Source: Persicaria tinctoria (lineage: Eukaryota > Streptophyta > Magnoliopsida > Caryophyllales > Polygonaceae). Taken from it: a DNA stretch of 64,000 nt. This document shows positions 23,151-33,876 of this stretch, in pieces; the first letter of the stretch is position 1; every line of letters starts with the position of its first letter. A model generated the notes under the pieces. The model had not been told where the DNA came from, searched no databases, and was given only the letters and a program-made list of their open reading frames with translations. The stretch covers positions 24,206,475-24,270,474 of the forward strand of contig JBANSL010000009.1 in assembly GCA_037127255.1 (NCBI GenBank), written 5' to 3'. The position numbers and the translations under genes were made by a program.

Positions 23151-24826
23151 AACACTGGTGTTTACAGTTCCATTGTTACATGATGACAAAGCATCTTTAT
23201 TCCTGTCTATAATCCTCACAACAGGTGGAACAAAAGTACTAACTTGTTCTTTATGAACGCATCTGAAAGTAATGAACTTGTAAAGGCCACCAGATCTTTC
23301 TCCAGCTCCTAAGACCTTGCTACTTGAAGTGTCATGAAGCACACATTTGTGTTTGTAAAACATAAACACTAAGTCCTCATGATGAAGCAACTGAGAAACG
23401 GATAGTAAGTTGTGTTTGAATGAAGGCAAATACAATACATCCTTCAACACAACAGAACTGCTCAACACTATTGCTCCTGAGTATAACACAGCCTGTGTAT
23501 AACCGCCAGGCAACCCAATCACAATAGGTCGAGGTAGAAGATTCAATTTAGTGAACAAGCTTATATCAAACGTGATATGATCAGTGGCGCCCGAGTCCAC
23601 TATCCACATTTGATGATGCTCATCCACTGGTGAAGTAATACCTGGAGAAAGAAAAGTACCTGCAAAATTCATAGCCCCAAGGACGTTGGAAGGACCTTCA
23701 TATGCAGCTGGACCCTTCCCTTTCATCATCCTTAAAACCTCATTGAAGACTACACTAACAAGCTGAGCATCAGGTTTGCGCTCATTCCTGGAGTTGCCTA
23801 TACTGCAATTAAGAATGTCCTTATCCAAAGGACTATCAAGCTGTGATATCGCCTGAGAGACCCCTGCAAACTTGGCGTCTGCACCTTTCCCCTTGGTCCT
23901 TTGTACCAGTCGGGATATCCCACAAGCTTGAAGCATGTCTCCTTCAAATGTCCGTTCTCCTGGCATAAATCACACTTTCTGTCCACCTTGGCTTTCTTAT
24001 TGTCCCTCTTGTATTCTGGAGCCTTGGATTGCTGACCACCTTGTCCTCCTTGACGCCATGCAGCCAGAACTTCATGCGAGCTATGGAGAACACCACTGGT
24101 GATACCTTTCTGCCTCTCAATTTGCATCACCATGTGGTAAGCCTTGTTGACAGAAGGCAAATGATCCATGGACAGAATGTGACTTCTAACCGTGTCAATT
24201 GCATCAGTGAGGCCCATCAGAAATTGCATCAGCTTTACAATGGCCTCTTTGTCAACAATCTTCTTCAGGATCACGCAGCTGCACCGAGACATGGTGCAAC
24301 ACTTGCAGACCGGATGTCCTTCAATTGACTGAAGTTCATCCCAGATTCACTTGAGTTTGTTGTCATATACAACCATGCTCAGATTCTCTTATAGCACGTT
24401 GCACAGATCCTTGTGCATCTGATAGATCAACGGAGCATTTGATTCTTCAAATCGCTCCTTAATTTTTCCCCAAAGCTCACTCGCAGATTGTGCATACATG
24501 AAGTTTTCAGCTAGCTCACTTTTCATGGAATTCAAGATCCAACTCATCACCATATAATCACATCTAATCCATCGTTCATAGTCATCCTCGTCCTCATTCA
24601 GTTTCTTACACATTCCGTTCACAAATCCATATTTCATCTTAGCACCTAAAGCCATATGAACGCTTCTACTCCAGCTAAGGAAATTGTTGTCATTAAATTG
24701 GACAGAAACTAGTTGCATACCTGGATGATTGGAGTTCGCGAGAAACATTTGATCCAGGTTGTTGTTGCCAGAATTCGGTGATCTATCACCTCGAGAGCCA
24801 GCATTTGCCTCAGATGTTTCTTCCAT
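23151..24826 (-). pseudogene. copia B gag and protease
   Basis: Gag at 24389-24826 shows the copia gag pattern (FLSWSRSVHMALGAKMKYGF, WILNSMKSELAENFMYAQSA). It continues after a stop-containing gap to a zinc knuckle CDLCQENGHLKETC near 23975-24016. The protease has WIVDSGATDHI near 23600, followed by a GAG-pre-integrase region (DVLYLPSFKHNLLSVSQL). Frames change between 24292 and 24389 and near 23960. At its C-terminal side the protease frame runs in frame into the LARD-A LTR, an accidental fusion ending at 22776. Confidence 0.88.
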
Positions 24827-24987
24827 GATCAGTGACTAAACGACACGAGCAAGTAGATGCAGAGAATTTGAAGACAACACAGAGAGAAGCGCAACACCGA
24901 TTTGCAGATTGAAATCGCTTCGAAGCTGCGATTCAACCCGCATAAACTCCCACAAGTTCGATCTGAATCAGGATCAGAACCAGTGGC

Positions 24988-24999
24988 GCTCTGATACCA
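24988..24999 (-). other. Primer-binding site of copia B
   Basis: Minus-strand TGGTATCAGAGC, complementary to the 3' end of initiator tRNA-Met, two bases after an LTR end ...ATTTCA (25002). This fixes the 5' end and orientation of copia B. Confidence 0.85.
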
Positions 25000-25250
25000 T
25001 ATGAAATCTAGGAGAAACCTAGATTTCACTGTAAGAATATAAATCGGACGAAGCACCTGCAATGGAGGTGCGAAATTGTGAAGAAGATTAAAACATGTTT
25101 TGGGAATTTTCTTGTATTCAGTTATGAAACCCAAAACTACAATCTGACAGGCTAACAACCTCTCTCTCTATATATCCCTCAATTGAGCTAAGCTACACCA
25201 ACGCCCGATGCTAGTATACACAAGCTACAAAACGCAACGTTCGGGTTGTT

Positions 25251-26791
25251 ACCACCCTCACCGCTTTGCCTAAGGGCATATTTGGCATGCAAATTTTTTA
25301 ATCTAGCTTAAGATTATAATCTATATGAAAATTTAAATCTAGCTTAAGATTAGAATATAGCTTAAAATTGAACTTCTTGTTTGGCATGATTATTGATTAT
25401 TCAAGCTTTTTGGAGATTAAATGGTAAAATTACCAAAATGGGTATAAAAAATGAAAGAAAACAATGAGCCTATTTTATTTGATGCATGACTTTTCAGTCC
25501 AGTCATATTTGGTCTGGGCTATAAAGTTCCTTTAAAAAGGAAAAAAAATACATGACTTTATAGCCCAACAACAGAGTCCAGATGTGAAACCAAAATCATA
25601 CACTGACAACAAAATCATCCGTTTGTATTAGAAAACATACAGTAAGTTCAAGCCATATTATCAGCCATCTACAAAGTGGATAGTCAAACCTAAATTGTCA
25701 CACAAGATTCATTAACACACATATTAGGTTTGAGTGCTTCTGTGGAGAACTTGCAACTCCAGGCCTTAGAGCCTCTCGAACATTCTGATCAAAAGCAATG
25801 CAAATAAAAAGTGTAAAAACCTCAGTAGATCAACACACGGAATGAAGAAGTCATACACTCAAACCAAGTAACTTTGCTGAATAAAAAAAGTTTGAAGAAT
25901 GAGACATCGCTCATTAGAAACTGATAAATGCTACTTCATAACCTTTGCAAATTGCAAATCCCTAGCCTTGACTAATTCCATTACGAACTTGATACACACA
26001 AGGAGTTGATCAAATGCAGTGTGAAGAAATCGAAATGCTCTACACCTTAACTCACTTTGCACCAATTTCCAACTTACTAAAATCATTAAGACTTCATTAA
26101 TATAAGTATAAGAAAACAAATTTCTATTTTACAGAAATCCAAAATCTGAATAGACTTTTCTACAGATTTTTACAGAAGATCTGTTTTACAGCTTATAGAT
26201 TTATGTAAAAATATACTGTATTTTTCTGTAAAACAGATTTTTACAGAAAACATATTTTCTACAGATTTTTCAGAAAATCTGTAAAATCAGATTTCTATAA
26301 ATCTGTTTTACAGAAATCTGTAAGATAGCTGTAAAATAGATTTTTATATCTTATTTCACATTTCTGTAAAAACAGATTCCTATTTTACAGTTTATTTTCA
26401 GATTTCAGATTTTACATCTTATTTCATATCCATACAAATATTACTAGTAATCTTCATATTGATTCAGAAATCAGACTGAATTCAGATTTGACCACTTCTG
26501 TAATCTTCTTAAAATTTTATTTTGTGTGTAATTTTATTTGGTGTGTGTAATTTTAGGGTATTGAATGAAATGGTGGAAGTGGCAACAAATAGTGGCTGAT
26601 TTTTGTGTGCCCATATGCCTAGTTTGTAATGGTCCTACAAGATGTGGTATAAGGTGACTTGCTTGGGCTTTTATGGAACATTTTATTGGTACAGGATGCT
26701 TAATTTGTAATACATTCTGATTAATAGTGTAGTACACAAACCCAATCTCATCAGCATTTTTATGCTAACAAGAACTAAACCTCATCCTTAC
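25251..26791. other. A+T-rich intergenic DNA, no gene
   Basis: At 25270 TAAGGGCATATTTGGCATGC resembles a hAT or PIF-type terminus. The next 150 bases repeat aatctagcttaagatta words. At about 26115-26420 there is a simple-sequence zone built from cagatttttacag / ctgtaaaacagat in both orientations. Small open frames at 25931-26119 and 26534-26737 have no recognisable content. Confidence 0.4.
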
Positions 26792-27825
26792 TGATACGTT
26801 TGGGATACCCGATCCTTCGCATGTGGGCTCAAGATCAAGAACCACGCCGTATATTTGCTAGATCTTGCAATGCTCTTTGATATCTCCTGAATTTGGAACA
26901 ATTTAAACAAGTGATTAAAATTCTGGAATAGCGACAGTTTAAGACTTAAATAAATTCCAGCAATTTATACTAGGAAATAGCGACAGAAATCAAGCAAGGG
27001 AAAGAGAGAGGGAAGCGAGGTCAAGTGCGCGGAAACAAACGCCTCAGGGGTCTCGCTCACTGGGAGCGAAGGCCAGGCGTGAGTGATGTAAAGGCTCGGA
27101 TTTTTAAATCCTAATTTTTGGAAAAAGAAATTAAAAATGAATTTAAGTCAGATTATTTAAAGTCTCTAAAAATGTTCCGGCATGATTTTAATGGATTTTC
27201 TGACGGACTTCAATTTCGCTACTTTGGCTTAAAATTATTTTTTTTTTAGAATGTGAGGGAAATTATATCGGAATTGGAAACTTAAGACTTTATTTTGATT
27301 GAGTCGGGAAGGTCGAGAGAGCGGGATTCAAGATCTATTTTGATTGAGTCGGGAAATGTGTTCCTCTGTTTTTCCCACTTCTAGCAAACCACCAAACACC
27401 CCTCACTCACGTCACTGTCCAACCCAATCCTTGCTTCCCTTTGTGACTTTGTCATTTCTCGCAGAGCCCAGAGGAACCCACCACAAATCACCTTCCCCGA
27501 TTTTGCAGCTCGCCACCACCGTCACTGTTGAGCTCCACCGCCTCGCCTTGCTGCCCTTCGCCCCCCCTCCTGTTTCATTTCCGAATCCGAGCAGCAGCTG
27601 CTCCCTCCTTTCCTCCTTCGAATCTGAGCAACGACAGCAGTCTTCCGGCGGTAGAGGACGAGTCAGAGCCACCCTCCCCGTCGTTTCCCCTTCTCCCTCG
27701 CGTGAAGCCCTGCTCTCCCGACTTGGAGCCCTGTTTTCCGCTAGCGAAGCCGAGCTCCAGAAGCCCCACTCCTCTTCCTTCTTCAACGAGCGCCAAGAGC
27801 TCCGACGCCCGAATTTGATACGGGG

Positions 27826-28701
27826 TTAGCCGTGGGTTGGTCCCGCATCAATCTCCCTTTCTTGAAAAGGATTCGTCCTCGAATCCAAGGTCGCATTTGA
27901 TTCCGCAAAGGCATCCACACGAGCTCCTGAATCGAATATCACATGTCCATGGAAACCCTTGTCAAGGCTGATTGGTGTAGGGATTGACCACTCCTCGATG
28001 GATATTATCTCAGCTTCATCTACAAAATCAAGAAAAGAAACTTTATGAGTGCATAATTCAGATTCCATATGAATGTCATGATATTCTAACTTAATATGCA
28101 CTTGAGCTTGGTCAATGATCCCTAAGTTTCCATCCAAAACTAGCAAGTTTTCATCCTTTTCCAAGGCTGAATTTTCAATTAACTCAATGCTAGCAATAGT
28201 AGAAGAAGTTTCATCATCAATGATCATATTAGAAACTATGCCTTCTTCTAAGCATGTAGTATGACATAAATCTTTTCTTTGATTATCATCACAAGGCATA
28301 GGTTGAACATTTAAATCAATCAAAGAATCATCATTCTCATATTCAATGCAAACATTATCATGATCATAGGCAAGTAAATTAAGATTTTGATCATTTTTAT
28401 CAACATGCTCTTTAATTTCAGCAATAAGAGAATTATCTATGGTAGAAGAAACATTAAGTTGAGTAGAAATAGGATGAGTTTCTTCCCTTTCAACTGGTGG
28501 CACTGCAACTCTAAGTGGGACTCCTTGTCCAAACACCGTATTAGAGCCAAAACGCCGAAGCTCATATGCCGTAAAGCTTTCATCCAACTTAACCAATTCT
28601 TCATTGGTTTTCACCACATTCTCATTTACCTTAGCTAACATCGCCATGAAGGTATTGTACCAATCATTGCCCTGGTTAATAGACATTGCAAATAAAGACA
28701 A
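27826..28701 (-). CDS. LARD-A protein, intact frame
   Basis: An open frame of 291 codons, the only uninterrupted LARD-A frame in the window. It starts MSLFAMSINQGND, carries a predicted helical stretch (AKVNENVVKTNEELVKL), and then an acidic Asp/Glu/Asn-rich region with short shared blocks (YENDDSLID, HKVSFLDFVDEAEIISIEEW, GFHGHVIFDSG). It ends eight residues into the shortened LTR (DAGPTHG). Copies 1 and 3 share it at clearly diverged DNA level. No zinc knuckle, protease, RT or integrase. The role is unknown; a structural gag-like or host-derived protein is possible. Confidence 0.65.
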   Translation of the reverse strand: MSLFAMSINQGNDWYNTFMAMLAKVNENVVKTNEELVKLDESFTAYELRRFGSNTVFGQGVPLRVAVPPVEREETHPISTQLNVSSTIDNSLIAEIKEHVDKNDQNLNLLAYDHDNVCIEYENDDSLIDLNVQPMPCDDNQRKDLCHTTCLEEGIVSNMIIDDETSSTIASIELIENSALEKDENLLVLDGNLGIIDQAQVHIKLEYHDIHMESELCTHKVSFLDFVDEAEIISIEEWSIPTPISLDKGFHGHVIFDSGARVDAFAESNATLDSRTNPFQEREIDAGPTHG

Positions 28702-28879
28702 ACACGGAACTATGTCAAGATTAGCAAAATAGAAACAACCTCACAATGTGTTTCGCTCACACTCCCTCTCTAATTGGTATGTCACGCTTGTTGGGGCAAT
28801 CCGCTTTGGGTAAATCAACAACCAAGCAAAGAACAAAGCAATCAAAGTATACGAATCAAGAGAATGAATGAAACAACAC

Positions 28880-29085
28880 ACAAGAGTACTCAACAAGGGC
28901 TGTAGTACTCGACAAAGCAAGGAGAGCACTTGATCAAGGAAAATCAGTACTCGACACAACAATAGAGAGAACTCGGCAGGGGCTGAGCTCTACTCGACAC
29001 AACCAAGAGAGCTCGACAAGGCTGAGCTCTACTCGACTCAAACACAGCAGCACTTGAACACACAAAACAGTGCTCGACACAAGAG
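28880..29085 (-). repeat. Leader array of ACTCGAC words in LARD-A copy 2
   Basis: Repeated GTACTCGACA / CTACTCGACA words with CTCGGCAGGGGCTGAG variants, between the ORF start and the primer-binding site, as in copies 1 and 3. Confidence 0.75.
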
Positions 29086-29959
29086 AAATAGAGAAAAATA
29101 AAAGAAAGAATGGAAATTTACCTCTTTTGATTGAAAACCTTTAAGTTAGGACGTTGTAGTTGCAGGGTAGGGTTTCAATTTTTGTGGAGGTGTATGTGTT
29201 TAGGATAATGTGTTTAGGTTTAGGGTTGTCGACAAGGCTATGGAGATCACCAAAAAGTTGAGTCCTTTAGGTTTTCTTGCACTAGATCAACAAACAACAA
29301 CCAAACACTTTCTTCTCTTTTTTTTTTGAATTTTCGGATCTGTTTTCTTTCTTCTTCTTCTTTTTTTTTTTTTTTAAAATATGAAACTAATGCAAGAAAC
29401 TAACAACAATGAGATGTAGGACTCGAAATTTTAAGGTATGGTGATAAAAGATAGAAATTCAGCCCTAAAGATGTATTTATAGATGAGGCTTTTGTTTATC
29501 TTTGGTAAGTGGATCTATCTATAGCCTTAAAGATAAATGATAGATAAATATGATTTATATCCACCAAAAATCAGATTTTTGTAAAGGCAATAAATGAATG
29601 GAATTTAGATAGAGGATAGAACAAATATGCTAAAGATAGAAAAGATAGAAAAGATAGAACAAACTAGGTTTTTATCTTTTGTGGTATGTGATGTCGACCA
29701 AGCTGTGACTATGGGGACAAGGGTAATGCCGCCGGCTTAGGTGCTGCACAAGGGGAATTGCGCACCACTTTGGTCGACTCCACGGTCTCGGCTAGGCTTT
29801 GTGTTTAGGCTATGCAACCACAAACGATCACAAACTCAAGATTAGTAATATAATCAACAAGAATGCAAGAAGTAAATAACCAAAACAAGAAAAGGACTCT
29901 TTTTTGTGGATTTTGTGTTTAGAAAAGAAAAAGACTCAATCTTGATGTCGGAAACCAAA

Positions 29960-29971
29960 GCTCTGATGCCA
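29960..29971 (-). other. Primer-binding site of LARD-A copy 2
   Basis: Minus-strand TGGCATCAGAGC, one mismatch from the initiator tRNA-Met complement TGGTATCAGAGC, three bases (AAT or ATT) from the LTR end. It sets the sense strand of the family. Copy 3 has the same site at 46592-46603. Confidence 0.8.
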
Positions 29972-32306
29972 ATTTGATACGGGGTTAGCCGTGGGTTGGT
30001 CCCGCATCACCTTTGTTCCATCTCTAAAGTCGATCTTCATATTTCTTACTCGATTTCGGTTGAATCTCGTCAAAATCCGTTTTTGCTCATCCCTTACTTC
30101 TCCTAGGACTCGACCGAAGCTCCTTCCTCGTCAATCGCAGCCGGGAGTCCGCCATTGCTTCCGGAGCTTCCCTCGGAGTCGGAATCACGCCGCGCCTCGG
30201 TAATCTCTCTCTTACTCCCTCTCCTGTGTGCGCGTTCCATACTTTCGGTGTGGGTCTTGGTCGGTTTTGGGTGTCGGTTGGTCGGGCAAGGTCGAGTCGG
30301 AAAAGCGGCCGTCGGAGGCCCTGATTCCTTTCTCTTCTCTCCGTTCTCTGTCGTTAGTGTCGAGCCCTGCCTAGCGAAGGAGGGCAATGATGTGATATGT
30401 GGGTTCTGGGCCTAATTCGTTGGGCCTGAATTGGGTTCCTTCATTCGGGTTATAACCCATTCCTTTATGGGTTTCTCAGTTGGGAGCTAGAGGATCCGAT
30501 TGGGCTTCTCCTGGTGGGTTCGGGTCTCCTTTCTTCCGGGTTAAAAGTGTGGGCTGTTGGGCTTGAACTTCTCCTTTTCTTGGGTTGTTGGGTTCTAAAT
30601 TGTTGTTTGTTTGTTAATTGTGATGTGTGTTATTGTTACATTATTGTAAATTTATAATATCCGTATTTTTGTGTGAAATATTACATTTATGTAATTATTA
30701 TATATATTTAAGTTATTTTGGAAATATTATTTGAAAAATGTGGTCATATAAAGTCAAAATATGATTTTGGAATTTTGAGATGATCTATTTGCCTTGCTTC
30801 ATACATATGATTTATAAAGAGGATTTAATTTTGGTAATTGTATTTTTAGTTAAAGTATTACTTGATAAACTTTTTAAAAGGGATTTCAAGTTTGGAAAAT
30901 ATCTCTTAAATGAGTTATTGTTTGAAAATCAATATGTCGGGATTCTTTCTATAATATGATTTTGGGAAGGTTGGTTTTACCTGTTAAGGTTTAAATGTTT
31001 ACCGTCAGGATTCCTTGTCCTGGCTTGACGATGTTGGTTTTGAGAAGGAAGTTTGAAAATACGGATGATACGATTTTATCAATTAGTTTGATTGGAAGTA
31101 AATGATTTTAGACATTTTGGTTAATAATTTGATCGTATCGGAAAGGTTTTGGAAAAATGTTTTTACTACCGGTTGGTTTTGAACATATTGAGAACTTGGG
31201 TTTTGTGTGAGTATGAATGATGGACCGGTAGCTTATGGAAATGGCTTGATAATAGGTGTGTATTGCTTTTGGATTGCTTTGGACTTGCGTTGGGCCCTTG
31301 CTTGTGTTATCTTGCTGTTCTGCATCTCCAGGTAAGTCTCTTCGGAGCTTACTCAGATTGAATAGAGCTATTCCCTGCTTTAGGTGCATGATATACTAGG
31401 TGTTGCATTCAAGATCAGCATGCCATGTAGTACCATGCTAGGTTGCATTGATCGTTGAGCATTCTATTTCTCTATGTGTATGTAAACAGAACGGCCGTTA
31501 TCTGTGAAGTAACTAGAGTCATTGCTAGGGTCATAGGGTAGCCCAGCCTCATCGGGTACCTTGAGTCAATCGAGTCATGAACTTCCTTATATTATGATAT
31601 GCCTGCGGGCTTTATTGTGGAGCGGGTTAGGCATGCGTGCCGCCCGATTATGATGGAATGCATTCACGAGCTGGCCAGTCTCCGCCCTATCGGAAGGGGG
31701 TGGAGGTAGGAGAGGGATATATCACTTGGTATTCTGTGCTAAGGCCTTATCTTTATTATGCACTTGATCTTAGGAGCATGTTAGTGTGTTAATATCCCGC
31801 AATGCATCTAGAAGCATCTTTATTAGGTATATCGTATATGTGTGCTTAGGGTTGGGATGCAGAGTTAAAGTGGGCATCGATCTGATCCCGCCCCATATCA
31901 ATTTTTTTAGGTATCCGTTATGCTTACTACTGTTGATGCTGATTTGAGTCCATGACCGCTGGGTCTAACATGGCGGAAAGAGAGAGTTGAGATTCCAACT
32001 TCACCAATTTAATTAAGGCTCGAATTTGAATGGTTGATCATATTTTGACCCGGCTCTGCCGTGGCACTTGTATCTTTACTTTGCTTCCGCTTTACTTTCG
32101 TTTGAAATGGATTCTGCGACATAGTCTTAGGACAGGTTAAGGGTACCCAACGGCCCTTCGAGGTTTTTAGGGTTTGAAATCCCTCTTTCTACTAATCTTA
32201 AAATGAGTTTGAAACCTCGACCCGTACCTGGATTGCAAGATCCGAACAGGGGGTTTTATCCCTTGAAACGTAACCCGAAAATCATAATTCTGGGACGTTA
32301 CAAAGA

Positions 32307-32318
32307 TGGTATCAGAGC
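32307..32318 (+). other. Primer-binding site of LARD-B
   Basis: TGGTATCAGAGC, complementary to initiator tRNA-Met, four bases after the left LTR end. Confidence 0.9.
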
Positions 32319-32511
32319 GAGGTTGTGCAATTCGGGTACGCAAGGGTCGAGTGTATGTTTTGGAAAACCGCCCATGAATTTCAAAGGATTTGAAAGGATT
32401 TTAAAAAGGGGCAAAATGAACTTAAGATGCCTAACTTAAATCGGACTAAGTAATGAACTCGACTTGTAAAAAAAGGAGGAAAACCTACCAAATGGGGACA
32501 CGAGTGGGTAG
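32319..32511 (+). other. LARD-B internal leader
   Basis: Non-coding DNA between the LARD-B primer-binding site and the TR-GAG insertion. No gag start is recognisable. Confidence 0.6.
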
Positions 32512-33798
32512 TATAGATAGGCATTATAGATATATTTTAGATAGGCATTATAGATATATTTAGTTTAGTTAGGTTGCATTTCTTGCTTACTTTGTTGCTA
32601 AATTGCATCTTGTGTTTATTCTAGAAAAGTTCGGATTCTGCGCAATTTTGTGTTTATCTCGCAGATCGAATCGGAACACATTTGGGAGATGCAACATCTC
32701 GAAGAGGAACACAAGATACATGGGAAGGAACAAGGAAGAAAGAAGCAAGACGAGAAGAAGAGCCCGCGAAGAAAGCAAGGGCCACGGCAGAACAACGTGC
32801 CGCGGGCGCCGCAGAAGTGTCGCGGGCGCCGCAGCTGCACCCGCCGCAGCGGGATGCAAAGAAGACATTTGCGGCGGGCGCCGCACCACTTGCGGCGGCC
32901 GCCGCACGGACAGTCAGCGCCTATGCGCCGTTTTTGGAAAACCCTAATTTTATGTGTTACTTTGGAAGGCCGAATGGGATCTTTTTATTAGCCACTTTTA
33001 TGTTATTTTTCATCACCATTCACTCTATTCATACAACCATTAGACTTTTTAGAGATTCTGAGCTATGTCTTCCATGAGGAACTAAACTCATCTATTCTGC
33101 CTGCAATTTGAAGCTTTATTCGGATTGATTGTGAGTTTCTAATTCTCGCTCCTAGTTTCCTATTTGTGAATGCTTCAACTTCTTTGTGCTTAATTAATTA
33201 TTGATTTGTTCTATCTTGTCTGGCCAACTCGTTAGATCAATTCAATCGCTAAGGTTTTGTAGATTCCTGGTTGTGAACCTTAACCTAAGTGGCAAACTTA
33301 TTCCTTTAGGGCTGGTTGAACTAATTGAATGAGTAGGAAGTTGAATGTGTTGTTAAATCCTTTTTTAGGGACTGCAAATACCTTGGCTAATCTCTGAACT
33401 TAAAGCTATCAATTGGGTTAAATCCTTCTTTAGGGACTGTTTGATTGATAAGGGTTGCTAGGACTGGTTGGACTAGTAACTATATTAGGTCGGGACAAGG
33501 GCATTCATAGGAAACATAATAGGACGAGAAGAAGTTACAATGATCGCTTCAATCCAATAAAGTGGAAAATTGTAGGTGGAATTGCTTCGCCTAAATTGTC
33601 TAAACCAAAATCACTTATTCTGCTTTCGTTACTTTACTTCAAAACTTTCACACTAAAACCCCCTTTGGTTACTCTTATTGACACTCGAATCACACTTGAA
33701 TCATAAATTTCCCTGTGGGATCGACCTCTTGCTTATTACTATACTAGTTATAGGTTTGAGTTACTTTGGCGGATCAACGACAGGTTTTCCCTCCGTCA
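32512..33798 (+). repeat. Left LTR of TR-GAG
   Basis: Ends CTCCGTCA. A GC-rich block at about 32798-32915 holds GCGGGCGCCGCAG and GCGGCGGGCGCCGC, unlike the A+T-rich remainder. Confidence 0.9.
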
Positions 33799-33802
33799 AA
33801 TT

Positions 33803-33820
33803 TGGCGCCGTTGCCGGGGA
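33803..33820 (+). other. Primer-binding site of TR-GAG
   Basis: TGGCGCCGTTGCCGGGGA, four bases after the LTR. This is the tRNA-Asp-type site common in plant gypsy (Athila/Tat-like) elements. Confidence 0.9.
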
Positions 33821-33876
33821 ACTTTTATTTAATCCTTGTGTGTTTTTAGTGTTGATCTTGGTGTGGACCGTCTTAT

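Larger units (their letters stand above)
27816..30009 (-). mobile_element. LARD-A copy 2 with 35-bp LTRs
   Basis: Both ends are an identical 35-base repeat (27816-27850 and 29975-30009). It starts TGATACGGGGTTAGCC and ends GGTCCCGCATCA, exactly the first 28 and last 7 bases of the 1-kb LARD-A LTR joined at a shared GGTCC. Internal parts are all present: an intact ORF (28701 to 27826), the ACTCGAC leader array and a primer-binding site at 29960-29971. Flanking 5-mers differ (gaatt, ccttt), and 24 bases of LARD-B next to the left end are missing relative to the empty site at 43214-43237, so the left junction is rearranged. Confidence 0.88.
27087..32302 (+). repeat. Left LTR of LARD-B (contains LARD-A copy 2)
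   Basis: About 3.0 kb without the insertion at 27816-30009. GC-rich, Ser/Pro-coding-looking sequence at 27360-27815 is repeated in the right LTR and is probably a transcribed leader, not a gene. A deletion of about 130 bases near 27340 and one of about 24 bases at the LARD-A insertion distinguish it from the right LTR. Confidence 0.9.

Noticed and set aside
27344..27829. Ser/Pro-rich frames up to 166 codons, repeated at 42835-43432
   Set aside because: They lie in the two LTRs of LARD-B, are open in several frames because of composition, and have no domain. Their duplication is explained by the LTRs.
32587..33077. Ala/Arg-rich frames at both TR-GAG LTRs (also 38107-38597)
   Set aside because: They are products of the GC-rich LTR block read in many frames. 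The duplication again reflects the LTR pair.
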